Below the pieces are notes generated by a model. It worked only from the letters and a program-made list of their open reading frames with translations, made no database searches and had not been told where the DNA came from. Of a stretch of DNA of 64,000 bases, positions 26,530 to 35,118 are shown in pieces (the first letter of the stretch is position 1; every line of letters starts with the position of its first letter). The translations under genes and the position numbers were made by a program. The DNA comes from Alcanivorax sp. DP30 (GTDB lineage: Bacteria > Pseudomonadota > Gammaproteobacteria > Pseudomonadales > Alcanivoracaceae): the NCBI RefSeq assembly GCF_009882945.1, contig NZ_WTUY01000003.1:201303-265302 (forward strand), read 5' to 3'.

Positions 26530-28236
26530 CTATTCTGTCATCCCGTCAGGAAAGCGACGAACACCATCGACCCAGACCCCCCGCACCTGGATAGCCTTCC
26601 AGTCGGCGATGGATTCACGGGGATCCCGGTCGAGCCAGACCAGATCAGCACGCAGTCCTGGTCGCAATTGCCCGACTTCCTCTTGAACCCCCAGCTGCCT
26701 TGCTGCATCCACCGTTACCGCCCGCAATGCCCGCTCTACCGACACCGCCTGCTCAGGGCCAAGCAGCTGGCCGCTGGCAGTTTGCCGGTACACCGCATTC
26801 CAGACCAGTTGCAGCGGATAGAAGGGCACCACCGGGGAATCCGCATGCAGGGTAAAAGGTAAACCCGCCTGCTCGGCTTCAGCCAGCGGAGAAATACGCT
26901 CGGCACGTTCAGGGCCGAGGAAAATATCCCTGTGGCGATCCCCCCAGTAATACACATGGGTATTGAAGAAGGAGGGAATCACCTGCAGCTCCGCCATGCG
27001 CTGCAATTGCTCGCGGGTAGCCATCTGCGCGTGGATCAGCACAGGTCGTTGCTGGATCGCCGGACATTGCGCACGAGCGGCGGCAATGGCATCCAGGCTC
27101 AACGTAATGGCCGCGTCCCCATTGGCATGGATAGCCACCTGAATATCCTGGCAATGAAACCGCACCACCTGTTCGTTCAATGCCTTGGCCGACAGGGTCG
27201 GAAAGCCCAGGTATTCCTCCGGGTAACTCTCCGGCAGGGAGTGATAAGGCTTACTGAGAAAACCGGTATAGCCTTGCAGGGAACCATCACTGACCAGTTT
27301 CACCGGCCCGGAGTAACTGCGCGGCCCGGGCGGCAGAGTCAAATCACCTGCCGTGAGCCGTTGCTGGGACTTGGCATCCGGCCAGACGCTGAGACGCAGC
27401 GGCAACAGCCCATAACGCAGCACCGGCCCCAGAGCGCGAATGGAACCTTCATCAGCCAAGCCGTTCTGTGCAAAGGTGATACCCCGGGAAAGATAAAGGT
27501 GGGACGCCCGGCGCATCACCCGCAAGCCATCCATCATCGGCAGATTCAAGACTCGGGAGCGAACCGCATTAAAGGCGGTCTCGGCCAGCAGGCCGTTGAG
27601 GCGCCCGTCTTCATCACGGCCATAATAGCCGCCCGCCGGATCTTCAATGCCTTCACGTATACCCATGGCCGACAGCCCGGCACTGTTGATTACCGCGAGA
27701 TGACCGGAAATATGCATCACCAGAACCGGGCGGGTATCACTGACGGAATCCAGCTCCTCCCGGGTAGGAAACCGCTGCTCCCCCACGGTGGTGTCATCAA
27801 ACCCATAGGCCAGCAAGGTGCCCTCAGGGCGGCGCTGGGCCAGCAATTTCAACCGCTCCAGCAAGGTATCAATGCTGTAAAGGTCACCAATGGGAGGGCT
27901 GTTGGCGTCCACGGCGATGGCCGACAGGCCCTCACCGGGGAAATGCCCGTGGGCCTCGATAAAGCCCGGCATCAGGGTGCCACCCTGCAGATCCACGGCA
28001 ATCACATCACGGCTTACTTCGCCGCGAAGCGTATCCGCATCCCCCAGCGCGATGATCTCTCCGCGCTTGACCAGCATGGCAGAAGCCTGTGGCATCGCCT
28101 CGTTCATGGTCAGAATAGTGCCGTTGTAAAATAGCTGCGCGGCCGGAGAAGGAGGGTTGAACCAACGATGCAACCCCGCCAGGGCGGCCGTTACCACAAG
28201 AATCAACGCTGTCAGAATGCCAAGCCAGATTTTCAT
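26530..28236 (-). CDS. YtcJ-like metal-dependent amidohydrolase, membrane-anchored or exported
   Basis: A 568-residue Amidohydro_3 family enzyme. A hydrophobic N-terminal segment (residues 3-22) suggests an uncleaved anchor or signal. Metal-site motifs are visible: GFIEAHGHFPG near residue 95 (HxH), VAIHANGDAAI, LIHAQMAT and FTLHADSPV. The family includes hydrolases of N-acyl and formamide compounds (NfdA), but the substrate cannot be named. ATG at 28236 has GAGGAG upstream; a longer frame from 28266 is rejected. Divergent from the acetolactate-synthase-like gene. Confidence 0.85.
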   Translation of the reverse strand: MKIWLGILTALILVVTAALAGLHRWFNPPSPAAQLFYNGTILTMNEAMPQASAMLVKRGEIIALGDADTLRGEVSRDVIAVDLQGGTLMPGFIEAHGHFPGEGLSAIAVDANSPPIGDLYSIDTLLERLKLLAQRRPEGTLLAYGFDDTTVGEQRFPTREELDSVSDTRPVLVMHISGHLAVINSAGLSAMGIREGIEDPAGGYYGRDEDGRLNGLLAETAFNAVRSRVLNLPMMDGLRVMRRASHLYLSRGITFAQNGLADEGSIRALGPVLRYGLLPLRLSVWPDAKSQQRLTAGDLTLPPGPRSYSGPVKLVSDGSLQGYTGFLSKPYHSLPESYPEEYLGFPTLSAKALNEQVVRFHCQDIQVAIHANGDAAITLSLDAIAAARAQCPAIQQRPVLIHAQMATREQLQRMAELQVIPSFFNTHVYYWGDRHRDIFLGPERAERISPLAEAEQAGLPFTLHADSPVVPFYPLQLVWNAVYRQTASGQLLGPEQAVSVERALRAVTVDAARQLGVQEEVGQLRPGLRADLVWLDRDPRESIADWKAIQVRGVWVDGVRRFPDGMTE

Positions 28237-28375
28237 TATTTCTCTCCTCTGGCGCAGACTGTGCACCGACGATCTTTTTCCGGCAATGGGCCATGATCAC
28301 ATTTGTTAATAAAACAGATCACCATTCCCTACGCCCTCCTGCCCCTTTCTCGCGCTATAGTGAAGCCCGGAATGT

Positions 28376-28391
28376 ATATAGGGCACTATAT
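28376..28391. promoter_or_regulatory. Palindrome in the promoter region of the acetolactate-synthase-like gene
   Basis: ATATAG-GGCA-CTATAT, perfect six-base arms, preceded at 28356 by CTATAGTG. It lies about 140 bases upstream of the start codon and could be an operator or contain -10 elements. Confidence 0.35.
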
Positions 28392-28529
28392 TGAGGCGCT
28401 TTTCCTGCACTAATACAGTGAAAAGCAGGCACAACCCTTGCATTAACCGCGTTGAATTTTGAATCCCACATCGTGTGGACGCCTGTTGCAGAGCGACATT
28501 CGACAGGTAACAACCGGAGACACAACCCC

Positions 28530-30170
28530 ATGAAAGCATCAGATTTGTTCGTCCGAGCCCTGGAAGCCGAAGGCGTAGAGCACGTCTTCGCCATTCCCGG
28601 TGAAGAAAACCTGGACCTTCTGGAGTCCCTGCGCGGCTCCAAGATCAAACTGGTGATTACCCGTCACGAACAAGCCGCCGGCTTTATGGCTTCCACCTAT
28701 GGTCGACTGACCGGCAAGGCCGGGGTTTGCATGTCCACACTGGGCCCCGGTGCCACCAACTTTGTGACCGCCGCCGCCTATGCCCAGCTAGGCGCCATGC
28801 CAATGGTGATGATCACCGGCCAGAAGCCCATCAAGAGCAGCAAGCAGGGCCAATTCCAGATCATCGACGTTGTCGACATGATGCGACCATTGACCAAGTT
28901 CACCAAGCAGGTGGTGAGTGGTGATTCCATCCCCACCCGTATTCGCGAAGCGTTCCGCCTGGCTCAGGAAGAGCGTCCCGGTGCCGCCCATCTGGAACTG
29001 CCGGAAGATATCGCTCGCGAGCATTCCACCATGCCGGTGACAGAGCCAAGCATGACCCGACGCCCAATTGCCGAAGACAAGGCCATCTGCAAGGCCATCG
29101 AAGCCATCCAGGGCGCGCGCAAGCCGTTGCTGCTGGCCGGAGCCGGTGCCAACCGCAAGCTGACCAGCAAGATGCTGCGCCAGTTTGTGGAAAAGCTGGG
29201 CATTCCTGTGATCACCACACAGATGGGCAAAGGGGTCGTCGACGAAACCGGTGCACATTTCCTGGGTAACACTGCATTGTCCTCCGGGGATTTTGTTCAC
29301 CGGGCCATCGACCAGGCAGACCTGATCATCAATGTGGGCCACGACGTGGTGGAAAAACCCCCGTTCTTCATGCGCCCCGGTGGCGCCGAAGTGGTTCATA
29401 TCAACTTCAACTCAGCCCAGGTCGATCCAGTTTATTTCCCGCAGATTGAAGTAATCGGCGATATTGCCAACAGCCTGTGGCAACTCAAGGAGCGTCTCGA
29501 GCCCCAGGAACACTGGAGCTTCTCCGATTTTCACCGTATTCGTGATGCTCTGCAGACCCATATCCGCGAAGGCATCGTGGATGACAGCTTCCCGATTCGC
29601 CCGCAGCGTCTGGTGGACGAGATCCGCAAGGTCATGCCGGAAGACGGCATCCTTGCCCTGGACAACGGGATGTACAAAATCTGGTTTGCCCGCAATTACC
29701 CGGCCACCAAACCCAACACCGTGTTGCTGGACAACGCCCTGGCCACCATGGGTGCCGGCCTGCCTTCCGGTATGGCCGCGAAGATGGTTTACCCGGACCG
29801 TCGTGTCATGGCCATTGCCGGTGACGGCGGCTTCATGATGAACAGCCAGGAGCTGGAAACCGCTGTGCGCCTGAACCTGGATATTGTGGTCCTGATTCTG
29901 CGTGATGACGGCTACGGCATGATCAAGTGGAAACAGAGCGACATGGATTTCCAGGACTTCGGACTGGATTTCAACAACCCGAACTTCGTGGACTACGCTC
30001 GCTCCTACGGCGCCAATGGCCATCTGGTGGAGTCCACCGCCGGCCTCGCCCCACTGATCGAAGAGTGCTATCAGGCTGGCGGCGTCCATGTCATTGACTG
30101 CCCGGTGGACTACCGCGACAACAACCGCATTCTCAATCAGGAAATTCGGGATCTTAGCTCGAAGCTGTGA
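28530..30170 (+). CDS. Thiamine-diphosphate enzyme, acetolactate synthase large-subunit-like
   Basis: A 546-residue enzyme of the acetohydroxyacid synthase / pyruvate oxidase superfamily. The catalytic glutamate is in TRHEQAAGFMA near residue 48; the metal/TPP motif GDGGFMMNSQELETAVR is near residue 430. It makes acetolactate from two pyruvates or a related product; no small regulatory subunit gene follows, which argues for a catabolic or specialised enzyme rather than the IlvBI/IlvIH type. A lone aldehyde dehydrogenase gene follows after 130 bases, with a hairpin between. The start ATG has GGAGA upstream. Confidence 0.8.
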   Translation: MKASDLFVRALEAEGVEHVFAIPGEENLDLLESLRGSKIKLVITRHEQAAGFMASTYGRLTGKAGVCMSTLGPGATNFVTAAAYAQLGAMPMVMITGQKPIKSSKQGQFQIIDVVDMMRPLTKFTKQVVSGDSIPTRIREAFRLAQEERPGAAHLELPEDIAREHSTMPVTEPSMTRRPIAEDKAICKAIEAIQGARKPLLLAGAGANRKLTSKMLRQFVEKLGIPVITTQMGKGVVDETGAHFLGNTALSSGDFVHRAIDQADLIINVGHDVVEKPPFFMRPGGAEVVHINFNSAQVDPVYFPQIEVIGDIANSLWQLKERLEPQEHWSFSDFHRIRDALQTHIREGIVDDSFPIRPQRLVDEIRKVMPEDGILALDNGMYKIWFARNYPATKPNTVLLDNALATMGAGLPSGMAAKMVYPDRRVMAIAGDGGFMMNSQELETAVRLNLDIVVLILRDDGYGMIKWKQSDMDFQDFGLDFNNPNFVDYARSYGANGHLVESTAGLAPLIEECYQAGGVHVIDCPVDYRDNNRILNQEIRDLSSKL

Positions 30171-30174
30171 GCCC

Positions 30175-30214
30175 AAGCCGAACGGTGACAAGCAGCCTCG
30201 CCGTTCGGGTTTTG
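30175..30214 (+). terminator. Hairpin after the acetolactate-synthase-like gene
   Basis: CCGAACGG / CCGTTCGG stem with a 15-base loop, then GTTTTGATT. It may be a partial terminator before the aldehyde dehydrogenase gene. Confidence 0.65.
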
Positions 30215-30220
30215 ATTGTA

Positions 30221-30248
30221 GCGTCGGACGTCTGACGTCCGACGCTTT
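30221..30248. repeat. Heptamer array that is also a perfect palindrome
   Basis: GCGTCGG, ACGTCTG, ACGTCCG, ACGCTTT. The 12 bases GCGTCGGACGTC are followed after one base by their exact reverse complement. It is the same family as the array between nrdA and nrdB. Confidence 0.75.
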
Positions 30249-30300
30249 AAAAAGATAGCCAAAAACCTCATTGGCCCAACCACGCCATCAAGGAACCAAC

Positions 30301-31731
30301 ATGCTAAAAGACGCTTACCCCTTCTACCTGGCCAATGAGGCGGTGTTCGCCAACCAGGATCTGGATGTAACCGACAAGTACAGTGGTGAAGTGGCTACCC
30401 GTGTCGCGATGGCTGATGCCGCCACCATCGACAAGGCCATTGATGCCGCCGACAAGGCCAGCGCCGCCATGGCCGCATTGGCACCTTACGAGCGTCAGGA
30501 GATTCTCTATCACTGCGTAAAGCGCTTTCAGGAACGTTTCGACGAGCTGGCGGAAGCCCTGTGCGTGGAAGCCGGCAAGCCTATCAAAGATGCCCGCGGA
30601 GAAGTCACCCGTCTGATCGACACCTTCCGTGTGGCCGCCGAAGAAGCGGTGCGTATTGAAGGCGAAGTGCTGAACCTGGAAATCTCCGCCCGCGCCAAAG
30701 GCTACCGTGGCATGGTCAAGCGGGTACCGATTGGTCCCTGCTCCTTTATTTCTCCGTTCAACTTCCCGCTGAATCTGGCCGCCCACAAAGTGGCACCGGC
30801 CATCGCCGCCGGTTGCCCCTTCGTGCTCAAGCCGGCCAGCCGTACTCCCATCGGTGCCATCATCATTGGTGAAGTGCTGGCAGAAACCAACCTGCCTAAA
30901 GGGGCGTTTTCCATTCTGCCCTGCCACCGCGACGGGGCCGATCTGTTTACTACTGACGAGCGCTTCAAGCTGCTGAGTTTCACCGGCAGCCCGGATGTGG
31001 GTTGGGACCTGAAAGCCCGCGCCGGCAAGAAGCCCGTTATTCTGGAACTGGGCGGCAACGCTGCCGTGGTGGTGGATGAAGACGCAGACCTGAACGATGC
31101 GGTCGAGCGCATCGTGTTCGGTGCGTTCTATCAGTCCGGCCAGAGTTGCATCGGCGTGCAGCGCATCATGATCCACGATGCGATCTACGATGAGCTGAAA
31201 GCGAAGCTGGTAGAAAAAACCGCGTCTCTGAAGATGGGCGATCCCAAAGACGAAGATACCTTTATCGGCCCGGTGATTTCTGAAGGCGAAGCCACCCGCC
31301 TGGAAAACTGGATCAACGAAGCGATAGACGCAGGCGCAGGCCTGCTGGTGGGTGGTAAACGTGAAGGCGCCATGCTGGAGGCTACCCTGCTGGAAGATGC
31401 GCCCGCAGGCACCAACATTGTGGAAGAAGAAGCCTTTGGCCCGGTGGCGGTGATCAGCCGCTTCAGCGATTTTGATGCGGCCCTTGAGTCAATAAACCAA
31501 TCCAAGTTCGGTCTTCAGGCCGGAATCTTTACCCGCGATCTGTACAAGGCCCAGAAAGCCTGGGACGTGCTGGAAGTAGGCGGCGTGGTGATCGGCGATG
31601 TGCCGAGCTGGCGCGTGGACAACATGCCCTATGGTGGCGTCAAGGATTCCGGTCTCGGCCGCGAAGGCATCCGCTGGGCCATTAATGACATGACAGAAGA
31701 GCGCCTGCTGGTGATCCGCACCCCCCAGTAA
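30301..31731 (+). CDS. NAD(P)-dependent aldehyde dehydrogenase
   Basis: A 476-residue ALDH-superfamily enzyme. The catalytic cysteine is in YQSGQSCIGVQR near residue 284 and the general-base glutamate in VILELGGNAAV near residue 250; the cofactor block FISPFNFPLNL is present. Substrate not deducible; the sequence resembles semialdehyde/lactaldehyde-type members more than betaine aldehyde enzymes (weak inference). ATG at 30301 has AAGGA upstream. It probably belongs with the acetolactate-synthase-like gene upstream and ends at a clear terminator. Confidence 0.88.
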   Translation: MLKDAYPFYLANEAVFANQDLDVTDKYSGEVATRVAMADAATIDKAIDAADKASAAMAALAPYERQEILYHCVKRFQERFDELAEALCVEAGKPIKDARGEVTRLIDTFRVAAEEAVRIEGEVLNLEISARAKGYRGMVKRVPIGPCSFISPFNFPLNLAAHKVAPAIAAGCPFVLKPASRTPIGAIIIGEVLAETNLPKGAFSILPCHRDGADLFTTDERFKLLSFTGSPDVGWDLKARAGKKPVILELGGNAAVVVDEDADLNDAVERIVFGAFYQSGQSCIGVQRIMIHDAIYDELKAKLVEKTASLKMGDPKDEDTFIGPVISEGEATRLENWINEAIDAGAGLLVGGKREGAMLEATLLEDAPAGTNIVEEEAFGPVAVISRFSDFDAALESINQSKFGLQAGIFTRDLYKAQKAWDVLEVGGVVIGDVPSWRVDNMPYGGVKDSGLGREGIRWAINDMTEERLLVIRTPQ

Positions 31732-31774
31732 GATTTATTCAGTCAAGCAGTTAGCTCCCTCCGGACCAGGGAGT

Positions 31775-31811
31775 GCGGGCCCCTTTTCGCAAGGAAACGG
31801 GCCCGCTTTTA
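31775..31811 (+). terminator. Terminator after the aldehyde dehydrogenase gene
   Basis: GCGGGCCC / GGGCCCGC stem with a 16-base loop, followed by TTTTATTT. Confidence 0.85.
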
Positions 31812-31864
31812 TTTGTACGGGATACTACATGCAGACAAGCCAGCCTCTGGTATTGCCTTGTGGG

Positions 31865-31883
31865 GGCTTGCCTGCAAGCGATT
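31865..31883. repeat. REP-like hairpin, copy 3
   Basis: GGCTTGCCTGCAAGCGATT; variable stem pair T-A. It sits between the aldehyde dehydrogenase terminator and the broken transporter gene. Confidence 0.55.
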
Positions 31884-31930
31884 CCCCTTCGAACCAGAGT
31901 CTATCGTTCACAACCAAAGGTGCAGATCGC

Positions 31931-32164
31931 CCTACGCAAGAGCGACGCTTGAGTTGCACACCGAGTTCTGCGCAGCAGCCAAAGCAGCCAGCAAGGTACT
32001 CGACAGCACCCCCCGCAACCGGCGGCGTGCCCACCGGGAAGCAAGTGCTCCAGGGATGCTCCCGCTGCGACGTTCAGTCCCTCGGTAATCAACCACATGC
32101 CAAGCAGGAAAAGCCCCACCCCGCCCAGCACGGCAACTCCATATGCATCGCAATACCGAGTCAG
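31931..32164 (-). pseudogene. Remnant of a Na/Pi cotransporter (NptA/PNaS family)
   Basis: The minus strand after the MBL gene encodes an N-terminus typical of Na/phosphate cotransporters (GLFLLGMWLITEGLNVAAG, then ASLEHLL), then loses frame: the expected continuation (RWARRRLRGVLSSTLLAAL) is in the next frame. After that the similarity ends with a stop near 31937, without the QSSSATT motif of the transporter core. So it is a frameshifted and truncated gene, about 70 of perhaps 500 or more codons. It overlaps the last bases of the MBL gene, suggesting the two were once an operon. The remaining 200 bases up to the aldehyde dehydrogenase show no gene. Confidence 0.7.
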
Positions 32165-33582
32165 GAAAACACAGGGTGAAAGCCTTCCCCGAGTGACGCC
32201 ACCGTCACCCGCTTGCCCATGTCACCCAGCCCTTCCGCCAGACTGTCCAGCGCCGCCGCCTCACCATGCACCAACCTGAATTGCGGTTCTCCACCCAGGC
32301 TTTTTGCCCAACTCAGCAGTTCATGCCTGCCCGCATGGGCCGAAAAACCACCCAGCGTGTGTAGCTGGGCCTTTACCACATAGCGCTGGCCAAACATGCG
32401 GATATGGGTAGCACCATCAATCAGGCGCCTGCCCAACGTGCCCCGAGCCTGATAACCCGTAAAGACAAGATGATTACGTTGTTGCCATAGACGGTGCTTG
32501 AGGTGATGGCGGATGCGGCCACCATTACACATGCCACTACCGGCAATGATGATCGCGCCCCTCTCAATGCGGTTGATCTGCATGGACTCTTCCACCGAGG
32601 GGGTTGGTGTCAACGCCGGCAAAAAATCTTTCAGGGTGCGGGCGCCAAAGTGGGCCATCACTCTCTGGTCCTGTTCGTCCAGTGCATCCAGCCATTGGTC
32701 ATACAGCCCCGTCACTTCCAGCGCCATGGGGCTATCCAGAAATACATGCCAGCCTTCCAGCAAGCCGCGGTGATACAGACAGCCCAGATGAAACAACAAT
32801 TCCTGGGTACGCCCCACAGCAAAGGCCGGCATCATGATTACGCCATCATTGCTGGCCTCTGCAATGATGTCCTCAAGCTCGGTCATGGTGTCTTCCTGGC
32901 TACGGTGATCCCGGTCACCGTAGGTGCTTTCCATTAATGCAAGATCCGCTTTTTCCGGAACCTCCGGAGAACGCATCAACACCCGTTCACTGGCACCCAG
33001 GTCACCGGAGAACACCAGAATGCGATCGGGCTCACCGGCGATGGTCAGCTCGACGATGGCAGATCCCAGAATGTGCCCGGCATCAAGAAAGCGGAGAAGC
33101 ACACCAGAAAAAACCGCTTCACTCTGGTGATACTCCAGGGGTTGGCATTGCTCAAGCACCTGGCGCACATGCTCAAAGGTGTAGCGTGGTTTGAGGGCGG
33201 CCCTGCCCGCACGCTTGCGCCGCAGGTTGCTGTGTTCCAGATCGCGCTGATACAGGTTGGCGGCATCTTCCAGCATGATGGCCAACAAGTTAAGGGTCGG
33301 CCCGGTGCAATAGATCGGCCCGACAAAGCCCTCCGCCGCCAGTAGCGGCAACAAGCCACAGTGATCCAAATGCGCGTGGGAAAGCACCACCGCATCTATT
33401 TGACGGGGCGTAAAATCAAACTTTTCGTCCTGCAGACGCTTTACCGCATCACCGCCCTGATGCATGCCGCAATCCAGCAGCAATTGCTTGCCGTGTACTT
33501 CTACACGGTGACAGGAACCTGTCACCTCTCTCGCCGCCCCATGCGAGGTGATGGTCAATCCTCCGCCATTGTTCTGTTCCAT
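32161..33582 (-). CDS. MBL-fold RNase-like protein (beta-CASP family)
   Basis: A 473-residue protein of the metallo-beta-lactamase/beta-CASP group related to CPSF-73 and bacterial Ysh1-like exonucleases. The zinc motif LSHAHLDHCG is near residue 70, further ligands in DAGHILGSA and SGDLG, the beta-CASP block in the middle (PAFAVGRTQELL), and the C-terminal RMMBL part with GGFSAHAGRHELL. RNA processing or decay is the likely role. Two close ATGs exist (33588 and 33582); the second is better spaced from AGGG. Followed by the broken Na/Pi transporter gene. Confidence 0.85.
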   Translation of the reverse strand: MEQNNGGGLTITSHGAAREVTGSCHRVEVHGKQLLLDCGMHQGGDAVKRLQDEKFDFTPRQIDAVVLSHAHLDHCGLLPLLAAEGFVGPIYCTGPTLNLLAIMLEDAANLYQRDLEHSNLRRKRAGRAALKPRYTFEHVRQVLEQCQPLEYHQSEAVFSGVLLRFLDAGHILGSAIVELTIAGEPDRILVFSGDLGASERVLMRSPEVPEKADLALMESTYGDRDHRSQEDTMTELEDIIAEASNDGVIMMPAFAVGRTQELLFHLGCLYHRGLLEGWHVFLDSPMALEVTGLYDQWLDALDEQDQRVMAHFGARTLKDFLPALTPTPSVEESMQINRIERGAIIIAGSGMCNGGRIRHHLKHRLWQQRNHLVFTGYQARGTLGRRLIDGATHIRMFGQRYVVKAQLHTLGGFSAHAGRHELLSWAKSLGGEPQFRLVHGEAAALDSLAEGLGDMGKRVTVASLGEGFHPVFS

Positions 33583-33910
33583 AGTCATCCCTGCAGTTGC
33601 AGATTTCAGAGCATCGAAAACGAAAACCCAACTTTCTTATAACGCAAATCTGCGAGCATGACTGCGTTCAGATCAATGCTTTTGCCACTTCTCTGCCACT
33701 CCCGACAATTCCGCTGCGCGTCGCCGTGCCCTCACTCTAATCCCGGGAGCAAAACGGTCCTCTCCATCATTGCCGGCTATCCTTTATGGACCACCACTCG
33801 CTCTCCGGCACAGCCCCTCATCCGTTTCAGCATCACGTCTATCCCCAAGGCATGGCGCCTCCAAAAGCCAGCAGCTTAATCTCAATAGACCATAGGATGG
33901 AGGACAGGCA

Positions 33911-34051
33911 ATGATCATCACCATGAACGAGATGCTGAACGCGCTGGCCACCTTGCTGGGCGGCAACCGCTACAACCACTATCTGGAAACACGCCACCCC
34001 GCTCCGGTACCGATACACGCTGAGCGCCCTGGCCATCCAGAGCATCATTAG
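33911..34051 (+). CDS. Small open reading frame with a strong ribosome site, function unknown
   Basis: A 46-codon frame (MIITMNEMLNALATLLGG at the start, histidine/proline-rich end). GGAGG lies seven bases before the ATG, the best argument that it is translated. A second small frame, 33786-33914 (42 codons), ends with a TGA overlapping this ATG as ATGA, but it has no ribosome site of its own. I do not recognise either. No membrane segment; the first half could form an amphipathic helix. It could also be chance in a low-constraint interval. Confidence 0.45.
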   Translation: MIITMNEMLNALATLLGGNRYNHYLETRHPAPVPIHAERPGHPEHH

Positions 34052-34548
34052 GCAGGCACATCGCGTATTTCTGGCATCTTTGCTGTGCCACCACAGCTCC
34101 TGAAGTGGAAATTCAATGACATGGAACCGCGTACCTGCGTTTCCATGCCCCTCAGCGGGAGAGGTAATTCGCTCACTACGTGCTCTCCAAGCGAAGCGTC
34201 CATCCGTTTTCGCTGCGACAGCACTGTCCCTACAGAGAATCGCAACCGCTCAATAATGGAAAAAAGCGCATACTGAATGCCAGTTTGAACGCAGTCTGGC
34301 TTCCCGCCTCCCCCCGGAACCGGCAAATTACAGATGAAGCAATGATTTCACCTGACCCTTCAAACACCGTCTATCCCGAAAAATAGCCGCTCACACCAAA
34401 ATGAACGCCATTCATCTCCTTTTTACACAGTCTTAACCTAACAAGATTTACGCAGAAACAACCTGCACGTATCTTCCCAATCGAGATTGAAACTGTGACC
34501 AAATTCACATTATTGCATTACCCTATGGCTTGTCCCGGAGAAACAACG
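34052..34548. other. Intergenic region upstream of the fimbrial operon
   Basis: About 500 bases with no credible gene. It is locally AT-richer than the flanks. The last 60 bases carry the CRP/Vfr-type site and a possible promoter of the fimbrial operon. Confidence 0.5.
34494..34509. promoter_or_regulatory. CRP/Vfr-type site upstream of the fimbrial operon
   Basis: TGTGACCAAATTCACA matches the consensus TGTGA-N6-TCACA exactly in both half-sites. It lies 40 bases before the start codon of the first fimbrial gene, between a possible -35 TTGAAA (34488-34493) and a weak -10 at about 34511, so it could act as a repressor site there, or as an activator site for a promoter I do not see. Confidence 0.65.
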
Positions 34549-35064
34549 ATGAAAAAACTGATCCCGCTGGCAGTGCTTGTGTCCGCCCCGATGCTGGGCT
34601 CTGCGGCAACCCTGACCGACAGCTTTCAAGTGCTGCTCAACCTGCAATCTTCCTGCACCCTGGATAGCACCACTGATCTGAACTTTAATGACCAGACCGA
34701 CGCTGACGTGATTGCTGGCGGCATCGACGCCGACAACACCGTGACCGTTACCTGTTCCGATGGCGCTGATTTCACCATCAATCTGAGCGACGGCGCCAAC
34801 TTCGGCAACGGCCCGGTCGGCACCGAGCGCGCCATGAAATCCGGCAACAGCTCCTACGTCAGCTATGAGCTGTACTCTGATTCTGGCAGAACCACTGCCT
34901 GGACCAGCGCCGACAACGTTGCCTTCGACGGCACCGGTGCAAACCAGGACATCCCGATCTACGGCCGCATTCCGGCACAAACGCCAACCATCGATGCAGC
35001 GGACGACTTCAACGCCACAGGCCTGTCCCTCAGCGACACCGTGACAGTAACCCTGACTTACTGA
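34549..35064 (+). CDS. Csu-type fimbrial major subunit (spore coat U domain)
   Basis: A 171-residue exported protein with a signal peptide ending near GSAA and one spore-coat-U (SCPU) domain: a conserved cysteine early (SSCTLDS), alternating strands, and the C-terminal donor/acceptor pattern YGRIPAQTP...DTVTVTLTY. It is most like CsuA/B, the pilin subunit of archaic chaperone-usher (Csu) pili used in attachment and biofilms. ATG at 34549 follows GGAG; the frame upstream is rejected. First gene of a four-gene operon. Confidence 0.88.
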   Translation: MKKLIPLAVLVSAPMLGSAATLTDSFQVLLNLQSSCTLDSTTDLNFNDQTDADVIAGGIDADNTVTVTCSDGADFTINLSDGANFGNGPVGTERAMKSGNSSYVSYELYSDSGRTTAWTSADNVAFDGTGANQDIPIYGRIPAQTPTIDAADDFNATGLSLSDTVTVTLTY

Positions 35065-35118
35065 TCACCACCTTCCTCGTTGCCCCCCAGGCAACGGGGC
35101 TTCCAGGAAAGGACATCC

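Noticed and set aside
31813..32179. Plus-strand frames between the aldehyde dehydrogenase and MBL genes
   Set aside because: They lie over the decayed transporter and the REP-like hairpin and show no protein-like pattern.
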